Origin: Phlegmacium glaucopus
Lineage: Eukaryota > Basidiomycota > Agaricomycetes > Agaricales > Cortinariaceae
Direction: 5' to 3'
NCBI GenBank assembly: GCA_015039465.1
Contig: MU130081.1
Span: forward strand, 84,196-114,580
Length of the DNA: 30,385 nucleotides
Below, one piece after another: positions 10,085 to 23,350 of this stretch. Positions within the stretch are counted from its first letter, which is position 1. Every line of letters begins with the position of its first letter. A program made the position numbers and the translations under genes. A model generated the notes under the pieces. The model searched no databases, was not told the DNA's origin, and saw only the letters and a list, made by a program, of their open reading frames with translations.

Positions 10085-10109
10085 AAAAAAAAAAAAAAAA
10101 AAAAAAAAA
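10085..10109 (+). repeat. Poly(A) run at the joint of the two units
   Basis: 25 consecutive A residues separate the end of copy A (ccagtgt) from the start of copy B (taagtccag). After the equivalent end of copy B there is no poly(A); the sequence continues ttacagtcagcc. Confidence 0.9.
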
Positions 10110-11657
10110 TAAGTCCAGTCCTTTCAGCTTGCCAGCACACTAGCTGGACCTATGTTGACATGCCCGAATCCAGCACATCTGCTGGTGGAGAAAATTGCTG
10201 GTAACAGTCCCCTCAACTAGAGCTAGTACCGAGCCCTGGTACTAGTTTCTCAAAATCTCTTTTTTTCTTTTGTTGATTTTCACACTAGATAGGCTAGTAC
10301 TGCACACAAGTGATAATAATTATTCCGCTGTACACTAGTATCCTTAGGTGTTCCAGTTACCAGTATAATTAAACTAAATACGGCAAACAATTCCAATAGA
10401 TCTGAGCCAAACCACACCTCACCGTATGTTGTCGTCGTATGTCGTACGCGTCATCGTACATCATCCCCATCCTGTGTCGTCGTCAGGTCGCATTGTATGT
10501 GTCGTATGTCATCGTCACACGTCATTTGTTGTCGTCACAGCGTATGTCGTCGTTGCATGTTGTGGTGGGTTGTCGTTGGCCGTTGTTGTCGCCCGTCGTG
10601 GTCATTCAAAGCTATTAAGCAAAAGATTAGTATAATGAAATAAAACAAAAGTAAATAAAATAAAATCCCCTAGCGAGGGGGTTAGAGCCATTGTTGTTGT
10701 TAGCCATGTCATCGTTGTTGTTAGTCATCGTTGATCGAAGCCAAAAGGTTAGTATAGTGAAATTAAAAAAAAAAACCCCCCTAGCAAGAGGGGTAAGTCG
10801 TTGTCGTTTGTCATGGTCGTTCGAAGCTAATAAGAAAAAGATTGGTATAGAGAAATAAAATAGAAATAAAAAATAAAAAAAACCCTAGCAAGGGGGTAGA
10901 GCCGTCATCGCCGTCGCCGTCGTTGTTAGCCATGTCGTTGTTCTTGCTAGTTGATGTTGTTAGTTGTCGTGTATAGTGAAATAAAACAAAACAAAGCAAA
11001 AAAACCCCTAGCGAGGGGGGTAGATTCGTCGCCGTCGTTGTTAGCCGTGTTGTTGTTGTTGTTGTTAGTCGTTACTAGCCTAGTAGTCATCGTTCTCACT
11101 AGTAATTAAAAGATTAATATAGTGAGATAAGAAATAAAATAAAAACATACCATCCAGTGAGAGGTGTAGAGATGTCATTGTCGTCGTTGTCATCCGTTGC
11201 CACCCATCCTCGCCGTCATTCCATTCCAGGCGTCCGTCGTCGTTCTCGTGCCCATTTGGCGTCGTAGTTGTGAGTGGAGGTTGTGAGGCGGCGGTTGTGA
11301 TGATGGTGGTAGTAAATGTTGAACGCTGTTGAACTTGAACATACACATATAGTAATTTGATGTGGTGCACAGACCACGTTTAGGGCTGGTCTGTTGAACT
11401 TAAGGAAAAAAATAAGGATCACACCAAAAAAATGAAACTTAAATTAGACGTGGTTTAGAGTAGTAGTCTATGTATTATGGAGCACTTTTAATAAGTTTTA
11501 TAGTAACATCAGCTGTCTGATTCAAATAACTACATATATTTGGCCCTCTGGGATGGAAGTGATAGGCCTATCAAAACTGTCTGGAGTGCTGGAGAAAATT
11601 TCACAAAAATTTAGAACTAGGCCTAGTATTTCTAGCAACCCTAGCACTTTCCAGTGT
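10110..11657 (+). repeat. 1.55-kb repeat unit, copy B (uninterrupted)
   Basis: This is a head-to-tail copy of unit A, starting taagtccagtcctttcagc and ending ctttccagtgt. It preserves the pre-insertion state of both hAT-like insertions in copy A and has a single copy of the aggatcacacc segment that is duplicated in A. No protein-coding potential was seen. Confidence 0.88.
10620..11175 (+). repeat. Poly(A) + C/G hairpin module array, copy B
   Basis: Four modules match those of copy A, with hairpins near 10667-10680, 10776-10793, 10883-10896 and 11005-11020. A fifth weaker module lies at about 11100-11170. Confidence 0.8.
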
Positions 11658-12154
11658 TTACAGTCAGCCTAGCAGTGTGCTATTTTGCTGATGGTTTCCA
11701 GATTAGGATCTTGGGCTATTCTATCTGCCATTATTGTAGGTTTGACAAGTTAGTGATAGTATTATTTTAAATAATATGATACTTCAGGAATTAGTCTATC
11801 AAACATGCAAAAGAAACGAGAGAGCGAGTGAGGCGTGCCAAGAGTGAGTGTTAGCGAGAGAAAAGAGTCTGTCACTCTTGTCATACTTATTGTTAACTCA
11901 AAGACTTAATTCTAATCTACGATCTTGCATCACTACGATAGAGAATGCGATCATCCATCATACGAGCATCGAGCCTTGTCGATAACATACCAAACCAAAG
12001 CGTGCATGCACTCTCTTACTCATACAAATGTCCAATGACGTCTAACTTGGCCTGACGTGTACATAATTTTGCAAGGTGTGCAACTGAAGATACTCATATA
12101 CCTTACTGCAGCTTACTGCGTTGCTTCATTGTCGCTTATCACAAAAAAATCTGC
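11658..12154. other. Intergenic stretch, no gene recognised
   Basis: Stops are frequent in all frames. The part 11810-11880 is purine-rich with repeated gagag/gcgag words. I see no terminal repeats or coding signature, though transposon debris is likely given both neighbours. Confidence 0.4.
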
Positions 12155-12544
12155 GTGCCTCTCTCCCAGACTTATGCCTCTCTTGAGCTTGGCCTTAATA
12201 TAGGCCTTAGTGACTGTAAAGAATATGCTGAGTCGACTAACTCACTTCAACCAAGTCATATTTCTACCTCTACTTCCTCTTCAACGTTGAGGGTTGAGGG
12301 AAAGGACGAGGGAATGGAAACCAGGAAGGATTCATCGATGAATCCTTCCTGGTTTCCATTCCCTCGTCCTTTCCCTCTCCCATCATATGCTGATCCTTTT
12401 CAGCACATCGACCCCTTGCAAGGCCCCCAACAGATGGGTCACCAACACTACCCCCACCCCCCCCACCACCACTACCCACCACTACCCCCATTATCCTCTT
12501 ACCGTTGCTCGCTCGTCATCTTGTATGTTTCCTTGTGTTGTTGA
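12155..12544 (+). CDS. Doubtful ORF spanning a perfect palindrome
   Basis: This is a 129-residue open frame starting MPLSQTYASLELGLN. Its middle part is encoded by the 82-bp palindrome, so the same peptide (MNPSWFPFPRPFP) can be read on both strands. The C-terminal half is Pro/His-rich (HYPHPPHHHYPPLPPL) and derives from a C-rich simple sequence. No domain is recognised and no intron is needed. It could be a chance frame created by the palindrome. Its last 50 bases already lie in the inverted duplication arm. Confidence 0.2.
   Translation: MPLSQTYASLELGLNIGLSDCKEYAESTNSLQPSHISTSTSSSTLRVEGKDEGMETRKDSSMNPSWFPFPRPFPLPSYADPFQHIDPLQGPQQMGHQHYPHPPHHHYPPLPPLSSYRCSLVILYVSLCC
12296..12377. repeat. 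Perfect 82-bp palindrome with no spacer
   Basis: The arms 12296-12336 and 12337-12377 are exact reverse complements, centred on ttcatc|gatgaa; the next base pair outside mismatches. A perfect spacer-free palindrome of this length can extrude a cruciform or form a hairpin in single strands. Confidence 0.97.
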
Positions 12545-12675
12545 ATTAATGAATTATACCATTCTGAAACTCAAAGATCGAATGAGATAGAAACGATTAT
12601 CGATGAACAGAATCATCAACCGTCTCGGCTTATGAATTGTGTACATGTGTGATGGTCACTAATATATTTTTAAAT

Positions 12676-13165
12676 GCAACATTAACAGTCCCAACACCAC
12701 CGTGCCAGTGCTTCTGCTGCTCTACGATCTCCAATATGCTGCACTGCCTCGCCCCGGCGTTCTTCTGCGGTGGTGGCTGGTGATCCATTTTCACTCCAGC
12801 AGGTTTTTGCGTGCTTTTCTGCGTCAGGTTGGTCAAAAACAACACAATTTTCAAGACAAAGCGAACGAGCTGGGTCCGATCGAACAAAGGTAAGTCTTGT
12901 CGGGACGTCGTGTGGTAGAAGCAGAGAACGGCCTCTATAGATGTCTTCCCAGCGAGCTCGCATAGAATGTATGTGTCGCCATGTTTAAACCAAAGATCGA
13001 AGGGAAAGGACCAAGAACTGGTAATATTCTAACACGGAAATCGTCAAATGTACTGAGCTCTTTCATAGAACACCCCTCGTCATATGCACGATCCAGGGAC
13101 GGTTCTAGTACGCAAGTATTGCAATTGCATCTTGCTGTCTCCTGTGTTACTCGCATTTCCAAACC
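12676..13165 (-). pseudogene. tRNA threonylcarbamoyladenosine dehydratase (Tcd/ThiF-like), C-terminal fragment
   Basis: Two blocks of the family C-terminus are visible on the minus strand. The first contains STFDDFRVRILPVLGPFPSI followed by FGLN. The second contains WEDIYRGRSLLLPHDVPTR, ENCVVFDQPDAEKH and ends near ALARWCWDC. Fungal Tcd1/Tcd2 enzymes are E1-like proteins that cyclise t6A in tRNA at the outer mitochondrial membrane. Between the blocks some 45 residues are missing, and the second block is in another frame, so this is not functional. The N-terminal nucleotide-binding and catalytic part is absent. The same deletion is present in the other arm. The family call rests on remembered consensus motifs. 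Confidence 0.68.
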
Positions 13166-13299
13166 ACTTTTATAAAACCTGTGTTAAAAAGAAAGAATAC
13201 AACACAAGAAGAAGAAAAAGGCACAAAGGAAAAGTAAAAAAAAAATCCAACTGAAGCAAAACCGAGGCAGGTTCGCTTTTAACAATGACCACTTGTCAG

Positions 13300-14373
13300 A
13301 TGAAAAGCAGCATGGTTGTGCCAATTTCCATCCAATACATTTGATTCATCTTCTGAATCGAGCAAACTGTTGTAACAAGTGAGTCGGATGCTGAGAATAA
13401 GTAAAAGAATTGACTATCTTTTTTACATATATTGTTTCATCAACGAACACTCTCCGCCTTTTTCCGGGTCGATAACTGTATGAATAAAAATAACCATCAG
13501 AGGAAATCGCCATAACATCGGGCATCGTCCTGAAAGACGGATTACATTAGCCACAAGTCTACTTGAAATATAACTCAAAAAGATTACCCTGAAAAAGCGA
13601 CGATACTCCTTGTACCGCTGGTAAGAAAGAGTTCGGGAAGTACCCGCCCATCGAGTGTGTGAGGCTTTTAGTTAGCTGTAGCGATTTGTGATTGGAACTC
13701 GACCTTGAGAAAGAGAGATACTGCAGTCAGAACTGGTGAACATAAAAAAAATGGAAGAGATACGTACGAGATACTCTTGTTCTTTTTCTTTTCGATGAGT
13801 GATTCAGAGAACCTTCCGAGGTGGAGACGCCCCTTCCACTGACTCTGGCGGGCTTGACGACTGATTCGAATTTGGTGCTTCACTATTGTTCTTTGACGCT
13901 GCTTGCTGGCCCAGTTTGAATATATGGACAGTGTCATGCACTAAGCTCACAGCCAACAACGACGAGACTAGATTAAAGTTCATTGAATAGATTCTCGCTT
14001 CTCGGGTGCCTCGTCTGAATTGATACGGTTTCTCTGCACCAGGAATACTCCACACCCGAATCACGGTGCCTTTACCAGATGGGGTGGCAGGAGTGAATCA
14101 GTAGAGTTGATAGAGAGTTGGCGACCGTTAAAGTACGGGTGGAGAAAAGGAGGACGTCGCCGGACTGGTGTTGAGAAGAGGTGATGTATGGAAAGAAACA
14201 TAAGTTTTGATAGTCGGCGTAGTCTCAATAACATGAAGTAAACTCGTTTTAGAGATATGGTATATATCTCCATCTCTAGCTCGATAGCAAGCGACTTTCG
14301 ATTCAATTTGACGGCCAATACAGACGAGGGGAATAGCAACTCGCAGATCATGGATTGTGGCTTCAAAGTTCAA
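13300..14373 (-). pseudogene. Decayed partial copy of ATG18
   Basis: The minus strand carries exon 4 ([20 protein letters not shown]), most of exon 5 including [17 protein letters not shown], and recognisable versions of exons 6, 7 and 8 with their introns. Exons 1-3 are absent because the duplication starts just before exon 4. Relative to the intact gene at 24910-26617 it has lost the segment around the exon 4/5 junction, a piece before SINSTDSLL, and part of the loop after ASPP. It has frameshifts and stops. The FRRG phosphoinositide-binding motif itself is preserved. It has introns, so it arose by DNA duplication, not retroposition. Confidence 0.92.
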
Positions 14374-14375
14374 CT

Positions 14376-14663
14376 GATTGTGAACAGCAGGGTTTTGATT
14401 CTATTCACATACAAAGAAACAGATTCAGGACCCGAGATCGACGAAATATGACAAGAGAAAAACATAGGACTCACTGCAAAAGTGAAAATCGATAGCCGAT
14501 GCTCGACCCCACTTCAAGGCAATTTGGCCAGCCAGAGGCCTTACCAGGCCTTACCCTGATCACATGGTCCGCTCCGAAAACCTGCCCTAAAATAAAATTG
14601 ACGCGTCGCGCCTGAACTCCGTCACTACTGCAACACCTCATCTACTTGTCACAGGTGCACCAG
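14376..14663 (+). promoter_or_regulatory. Presumed MCM4 promoter region
   Basis: The 288 bp between the inverted duplication arm and the MCM4 start codon hold no reading frame of note. They contain a direct ccaggccttacc-type duplication (14536-14556) and an ACGCGT box at 14601-14606. The duplication has thus placed pseudogene DNA immediately upstream of MCM4. Confidence 0.5.
14601..14606 (+). promoter_or_regulatory. MluI cell-cycle box (ACGCGT)
   Basis: ACGCGT lies 58 bp upstream of the MCM4 ATG, within acgcgtcgcgcc. In yeasts this is the site of the Mbp1-Swi6 (MBF) factor that activates replication genes at G1/S, so it fits the gene. A second ACGCGT is at 14965-14970 inside MCM4 intron 1. 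Other ACGCGT copies occur by chance in the window (near 5926 and 22574), so function is inferred. Confidence 0.5.
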
Positions 14664-18004
<3,341 letters not shown>

Positions 18005-18208
18005 TTAATTCCCTGTGGCATTGTTCTCCTGCCTTGTTTTCTGTTCGATTGCTCTCCCTACTAGTTGTGAACAAAATCTCGGATTATATTTTTTTCTATC
18101 TTGTAAATTTGACGACGTGTATACCAATATGTAACTAATCTCAAAGTACCTACAAGAGCGAATGTCTTGTACGCGTGAAAGAAACTGGAGGAAGAAACCC
18201 TTTTCAAT

Positions 18209-19450
18209 CTACTTCTCGACTATATACCTGCATGTGCCAGTCGTCTCTAAGTCTCGTAGACTCTGAAGTGTCGTCTCTGCAATATTTCTGAGGGCTTCAG
18301 CTGTCAGGAAGGCTTGGTGTCCACTAGATTGTGACTGATTTTAGCGTGTTTGCATCGAGGAAATATTAGTCGGGACTCACGTCATGAAAACATTATAGAA
18401 AGAAAGAAGACGAGCAAAGGTGTCATCTGCAATTACTTTGGAACTAGAGTCGGCGAAAAAGTAATTGGACTCCTTTTCGTAGACGTCAAGACCGACAGCG
18501 GAGATATGACCAGTTTTCAAGGCACTTTGTGTGTTTGGATCAGAACTGTATATAGATAACCTGAAAAGGACTCAAAACACACCGTATCAAGGCGTAAGTA
18601 TCAATAAGACCGCCCCGGGACGTATTAATCAAGACAATCCCCTTCTTTGTCTGAGAAAGCGCGTTGTCGTTGATTATGTATTCCGTATCCTTGTTTAGAG
18701 GGCAATGCAAGCTGATGATGTCCGATCGAGCAAAGAGTTCTCCGAGAGCCTCGACATATACGATCCCGTGCTCCGCAGCAACATTACTAGGATACGGATC
18801 GTAGGCGATAACTGTGCACCCAAAACCTTTCGAAAGTATCTTCCCTGTCAGTAATCCAATCTGGCCCGTACCAATGATGCCAACGGTTTTGCCAGCAAGG
18901 TTAAATCCCATAAGACCATCAAGAAGGAAGTTGCCTTCACGAACGCGATTGTAAGCCTTGTGATATTTTCGGACTACGGTCAACATCATCCCGACAGTAA
19001 ACTCTGCAACTGCCTCGGGAGAGTATGAAGGTACTCGAACAACCTTGATTCCGAGCTGGGCAGCGGTGTTGAGGTCGACGTTATTATAACCCGCACATCG
19101 AAGTGCGACATATTTCTGAGAAATCATGGATAATCAAAGCTTAAGAATCTGGTTGGTTACAACTTGAATAGACTTTTACGTACCACACCAAGTGCGCGCA
19201 GCTTCTGTAAAACAGCCTCATCACAAATATCGTTCACAAAGATGCATACAGCGTCGTGTTCAGCAGCAAGTACAGCAGTAGATTTGTCAAGGAGGGTGTC
19301 GAGAAAAGTAAATTCCAAACCGCCGTTCTCAGAGTTCGCGCCGTTGAGGGACTCGATATCATACTTGAATTTCGTCCAAGATGAGCACGACTCTCCAGTG
19401 GTACCAATCGACGCTCATACCTTCTGTGTTCCGAACACTGCGATCTTCAT
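18209..19450 (-). CDS. D-lactate dehydrogenase-like 2-hydroxyacid dehydrogenase
   Basis: This is an NAD-dependent D-isomer-specific 2-hydroxyacid dehydrogenase, closest in motif to the LdhA/fungal D-LDH group that interconverts pyruvate and D-lactate in the cytosol. Model: complement(join(18209..18323, 18381..18524, 18583..19115, 19184..19363, 19421..19450)), 1002 nt, 333 residues, the usual length. It starts [10 protein letters not shown]. The Rossmann motif GTGQIG is at 152-157, the catalytic Arg in NTSRGGL at 237, Glu in LDVYEKE at 264 and His in TGHQAF at 298, so all catalytic residues are present. The acceptor at 18525 was preferred over one at 18546 because it gives the conserved ALIRALKTGH. 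The gene ends 204 bp from MCM4, tail-to-tail. Substrate is inferred from family. Confidence 0.92.
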
Positions 19451-20323
19451 GGTTTACAGAAAGTCGAAATGCCTTTGCTGTTGTGGCTTGGCTTTGGCAG
19501 CTGGCTTTGGCTTTGGCATGACCATGTTCTTATCAGCAAGGGGGAACCGGGTGTTCAAGTCGTTGGGCCGGCCGGGGTCCAGCCCAAAGAGCTTAATTTG
19601 TTTTCTTAAACCATATAGTATTTATGGCCATCGATGGGCCATTCTCCAGCCTTATAAGGTAAAACATTGATATTTAAAAGCCTCTTGAGGTCATCCTCAC
19701 CAGCTTTTGGTGATAATGAGAATATTTAGCCATTTTTTGAAGTAAATCTTGATCCAACTTAAGAAATACCTTTTTGGGTGCTGCCTCGGGCAATTTTTGG
19801 AATCCCGGTTTGCCCCCTTGCTTATCAGGATCGTTGCGGGGTCGTGAAATCAAATAAAGGAACAAAGTTCATTCCAATTCTCTTCTTTTGCTTTTGACTT
19901 GAATTAGATAGAATTAGATGAATCTTGGAACATCACACATCAGGAAACACCTGATCCTGAAAGTTTCACAAATTCTTTTTTGGTATCCTTGCAAAGTAAA
20001 GCCCAGGACGAGTCAAGGACGAGTCGAAAGTAAGCAGAACAAACATGTTGAGCAAGCAGGGAGCGATATATACACCACGAAGAACTAATCTAGAAATTAA
20101 GCGCGTAGAAAAGCCCCAAGGAAATTGCAGGGAAGCCGGGCACGAAGAGCGCGATTAGAGACGAATGCTATCCAACCCTCACCCTACTATTCAGTTCATA
20201 CACTCTCGATCGATATTCCATGAACCAAAGCATCCACCGATCATGATGGTGATTCCTCGTTGTAGTATAAAGATACACACGGTGAATATGATCGGTATCC
20301 GAAACGCCGAGAGTATGTTCTCA
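19451..20323. other. Intergenic region with one unassigned minus-strand ORF
   Basis: This is the promoter side of the dehydrogenase plus the 3' side of the next gene. A small minus-strand frame (19865-19674, 63 residues, containing KLPEAAPKKVFLKLDQDLLQ) looks protein-like and could be a transposon or gene remnant, but I recognise no domain. The rest has no coding signature. A ggctttgg repeat runs at 19488-19518. Confidence 0.4.
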
Positions 20324-21109
20324 CTACACCGCAAAGTAAAACCATGTTCCCAGCATCATTGCGATAGCGATAAGATTGGAATAACTTGTCCCCACAGATT
20401 TGGTTCCGGAAAATAGCGAGGTCTGGGATGGATCCGGAGAGCTATGGATAGTGGTGGAAGCAGTCAAAGCACTGATAGTGACTTGGGTAATAGAATCGGA
20501 TGGATCAGGTGAAAATGGGAGGGTAATTTGGGAATTTAAGGATGATGGTTGGAAAATGGAAGAAAGTGGTCGATTAGGATTTTGTCCAGGGTATGTGAGG
20601 ACGGGAAGCTGAATTCCATTGTTTAAGCATTGCTCGTAAAGTGCTATGAATATAAATCATATGCGTCTCAGTTTCCTTTTCACATAGAGGAAGAAATACT
20701 TACTGTCGACGAGCGACTGGGCTGTGCTGTAATCTGTCATATTTAATGCATTGGCGAGGCACATGATACAGGCAGAGTACGAAGTCTCGAAAGAGGACGA
20801 GCAACATTGAAGGGGCGGGCAATTCTAATGTTTCGGCATGAGATTATCATTGTACAAGTAATATCACTTGAAATGACTCACATTAGCTGTGATAAAACTG
20901 ATTACTGGGCTGCAAGTAGATTCACATTCAGGAGGTACCTGAACATTAATACTAGTCGTCTGTCGGCGTTGGAAAAGATCGGCAGACCCGAGGTTTATTC
21001 TAGCCGTTAGGCCAGTCAGCGTCCCAGCGGCCACAGCTAGTTGTATGACTTCCATGCTGCCGACCACGAGGGCAAAAAGAGTCGTGAAGTGGTTCATCTT
21101 CGTTAGCAT
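20324..21109 (-). CDS. Small secreted 8-cysteine protein, probably GPI-anchored
   Basis: Model: complement(join(20324..20643, 20704..20824, 20882..21109)), 669 nt, 222 residues. The N-terminus, MLTKMNHFTTLFALVVGS and on, is a signal-peptide-like hydrophobic stretch. Eight cysteines follow at 62, 66, 78, 83, 84, 95, 98 and 122. The spacing (CESTC...NCPPLQCC...ACIMC...YEQC) recalls a widespread family of fungal secreted proteins with a C-x3-C start and a C-x2-C pair. Residues 125-200 are Ser/Thr/Pro-rich. The C-terminus (NLIAIAMMLGTWFYFAV) is hydrophobic, as needed for a GPI signal. The likely location is the plasma membrane or wall; function is unknown. An alternative start is Met5. Confidence 0.75.
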
Positions 21110-22215
21110 AGTGGCGGTAAGAGGCAAGATTGCGCGGGCATAGCTAGCGCCCAGGTCTTCTTCGACTTGAAGGTATTGATGAATCCCTCTGATTTCCCAT
21201 ACGGTAGATCAAGCCCTGGATCACTGACAGCAACAATTCTATAGTACGTAAGCATGCCCGCATCTGAACAAGATTTGTTTTTATGTCTTTGAAAGCAAGT
21301 CCCTGGGGAGCAATGACTATTGGAAGATCATGTGAGGGTGAACTGAAGGATTCGGAGGAAGCAAGTAAAGTGTTAGATATGTAGGAGCTTGACAATGGAC
21401 CACACAAACTGTCCTGAATCTTTGAACTCCGAATAAATTTCAGCCCAGCCGATGCAGTGTCGGAGTTTAAATATATTGGGCCATTTTTGCGTCTCGTGAT
21501 GCCAATGCTTTAACCATCTTTCCTCGACACTTCTGGTCTTTGAATCTTATAAGAATGATTATTGTTATGTCTTTAAAAAAATGAGCAAGTTTACGATGGT
21601 GGGTCTAGATTTCACTCATTTCAACTGCTTTGTCACCATATTGTCACCATATTGTGTCCCTCACATCTAATTTCAAAATATGAAAATTTTATGGTTATTC
21701 AAGGACGGATTTCACCTGTGAGTTTGCAAAAAATTCATATTTTTAGGGTGCGTGGTTGCTGAGTTATGAAGGAAAAAGTATTGATTTAGGTGTGGCGTGT
21801 GGATGTCGTCTACCTTAGTAAGCGATCAACTTTCCATTCCGAAGGTCCGCTGCGGCACGGCGGACATGATGCCATTGCAGCTCAGAAGGGGACTTGCTCA
21901 ATAATACGAATTTTACTATGGAAACAGCGGGAAACTATTTATATCTTATCTAAAAACTGTACTGGTGAAGTAGCTAAGACGTAGAGTTCCAAATGACTGG
22001 GCGAGAGGCCTGTCGGTTCAACGGTGGTGGTAGTAAGTATATACGGTGTCACGGTACATTGGTCGGAAATTTGCGGACTTTGCCGGCAGCTAACCACGTG
22101 TAACGGACAATGTGTATTTTGAACGACTGAACTTGACGACGAAGCAACGAAATCTTTCACGGGTCGACGCACTCCCATTCTCCCGTTTTCTATCATCTAT
22201 ATGCCCTGAAAGGAG
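21110..22215. other. Intergenic region, no gene supported
   Basis: This stretch separates two divergently transcribed cell-surface genes and should contain both promoters. A minus-strand frame at 21144-21407 lacks an ATG start and any recognisable motif. There is a tandem tgtcaccata repeat at about 21630-21650. I see nothing else. Confidence 0.4.
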
Positions 22216-22216
22216 C

Positions 22217-22226
22217 TATATATATT
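22217..22226 (+). promoter_or_regulatory. TATA-like box upstream of the Kre9-like gene
   Basis: tatatatatt lies about 70 bp before the ATG at 22292, a plausible core-promoter spacing. It is weak evidence because AT-rich words are common. Confidence 0.35.
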
Positions 22227-22291
22227 ACTTAAAACTCAAAACCAGTACTCTCTTTCAAGTTATTGCAACTACCACATTCCTTCAAAACAAC

Positions 22292-23350
22292 ATGAATTCC
22301 TCCCCGTCTATGGTCTTGATATTGACATTCCTCTGGCTGCATTTGGCTGCATTCGTCAACGCTGCATTATTTGTGCGTTTAACTCTTTTCTCTAAAACCT
22401 CGGCTAACACGTAGAATAAACGTGCACTTTAGATTTTTGAACCCTCTCAAGGTTCAACCTGTCAAGGTGGACAACCCTGCACGGTAACCTGGCTAGATGA
22501 TGGTGAAAAACCACTTTTGTCGGCGATTGGTGTCTCGACAGTAGGGCTATACATGGGCATGCAGGTGCGCGCTGTTGACGCGTTCTCCAATTGATACCGT
22601 CACTGAGGCCTGAGGGTTTTAATCTAGCAACTCGTGCAAACCATTGCTCCAGTTGATGTGGCAAATACGCATTCCATCACTTTTACGGTCGGTCCTTTCT
22701 AACCTCTATTTTTTGGGTTCCAATGTGTCTTATCTATCTCATTCCAGCCTTTGCCGGACGCAGGACCTAATTTCGATGCTTAGTCTGTTCATTTTCCTTC
22801 GTTTCGGAAGGTGGATGATTCTGACTGCCGTCTCTTCAGTTATATTGCCTTCTCGTCAACCCAATTCATTGGAAATGATAGTTTACCTTACGAAGGATTT
22901 TCGCCATTCTTCAGGTATGCTTTTGCTTGAAATAAGCTCTCCGATGTTGAACTTCACTATGTTAGCTTGACGGGAATGTCTGGATCATTTGATTCTCCTC
23001 TACCTGCTGCGACATCATCAATTCCCATCCCCTCATCGTTGACAGATTCACATACCTCGTCGGGAACGCCAACTGTAACTGTTGGACCCCTGTCTATATC
23101 TCTCCCTTCTCCCACTTCTAGTCCTTTGCCGCCACCCGCGAGTACAACGACGCCGTTTACTTCTACATCCATTTCTAGATTTTCAACGTCAACAACGCCT
23201 GCCTCAACCTCACTATCTACCTCGACGTCAACGACCTCGTTAGCACCTACAGCAAGTGCAGCTGGAGCTAGTGGAAGGACAAGTCGTCTTCCAGGGCCTC
23301 TATCTCTTCTTTTTCTGGCCATTTTCTCTTCCGCTTTCTTCTTCTCATAA
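22292..23350 (+). CDS. Kre9/Knh1-like Ser/Thr-rich GPI-anchored wall protein
   Basis: Model: join(22292..22372, 22433..22564, 22628..22687, 22748..22782, 22840..22914, 22966..23350), 768 nt, 255 residues. A signal peptide (about residues 1-24, LILTFLWLHLAAFVNA) is followed by an Ig-like Kre9/Knh1-type domain with GGQPCTVTWLDDG, LSAIGVSTVGLYMG and DAYYIAFSSTQF. Then comes a long Ser/Thr/Pro-rich stalk from about residue 135 and a hydrophobic tail (PLSLLFLAIFSSAFFFS) after a Gly/Ser-rich ω-site region. The family is secreted, heavily O-mannosylated, and in yeast its founding members act in β-1,6-glucan assembly. The fourth intron uses the uncommon donor gtctgt (22783); it is needed to skip a TAG and restores YYIAF. 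Function is inferred from the family only. Confidence 0.85.

Larger units (their letters stand above)
12494..14375 (-). repeat. Left arm of a 2-kb inverted duplication (ATG18-Tcd region)
   Basis: Read on the minus strand, this segment follows 25330-27400 in order: ATG18 exon 4 to exon 8, its 3' region, then the Tcd-like fragment and further sequence down to cctcttaccgttg. By eye similarity is high in blocks, with several small deletions in this copy. The 5' limit falls a few bases before the start of ATG18 exon 4. The other arm retains the intact gene, so this arm is the derived copy. Confidence 0.9.

Noticed and set aside
5592..11657. Direct repeats considered as LTRs of one large retrotransposon
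   Set aside because: The two units abut with only poly(A) between them, so there is no internal region, and they lack TG...CA ends, a polypurine tract and pol.
18525..18582. Shorter 37-nt version of the third dehydrogenase intron (acceptor at 18546)
   Set aside because: It keeps frame but inserts seven odd residues (SDPNTQS) into the conserved ALIRALKTGH segment; the 58-nt intron gives the family sequence.
21144..21407. 87-residue minus-strand frame upstream of the secreted protein gene
   Set aside because: No ATG start, no motif, and no splice link to the downstream gene was found.
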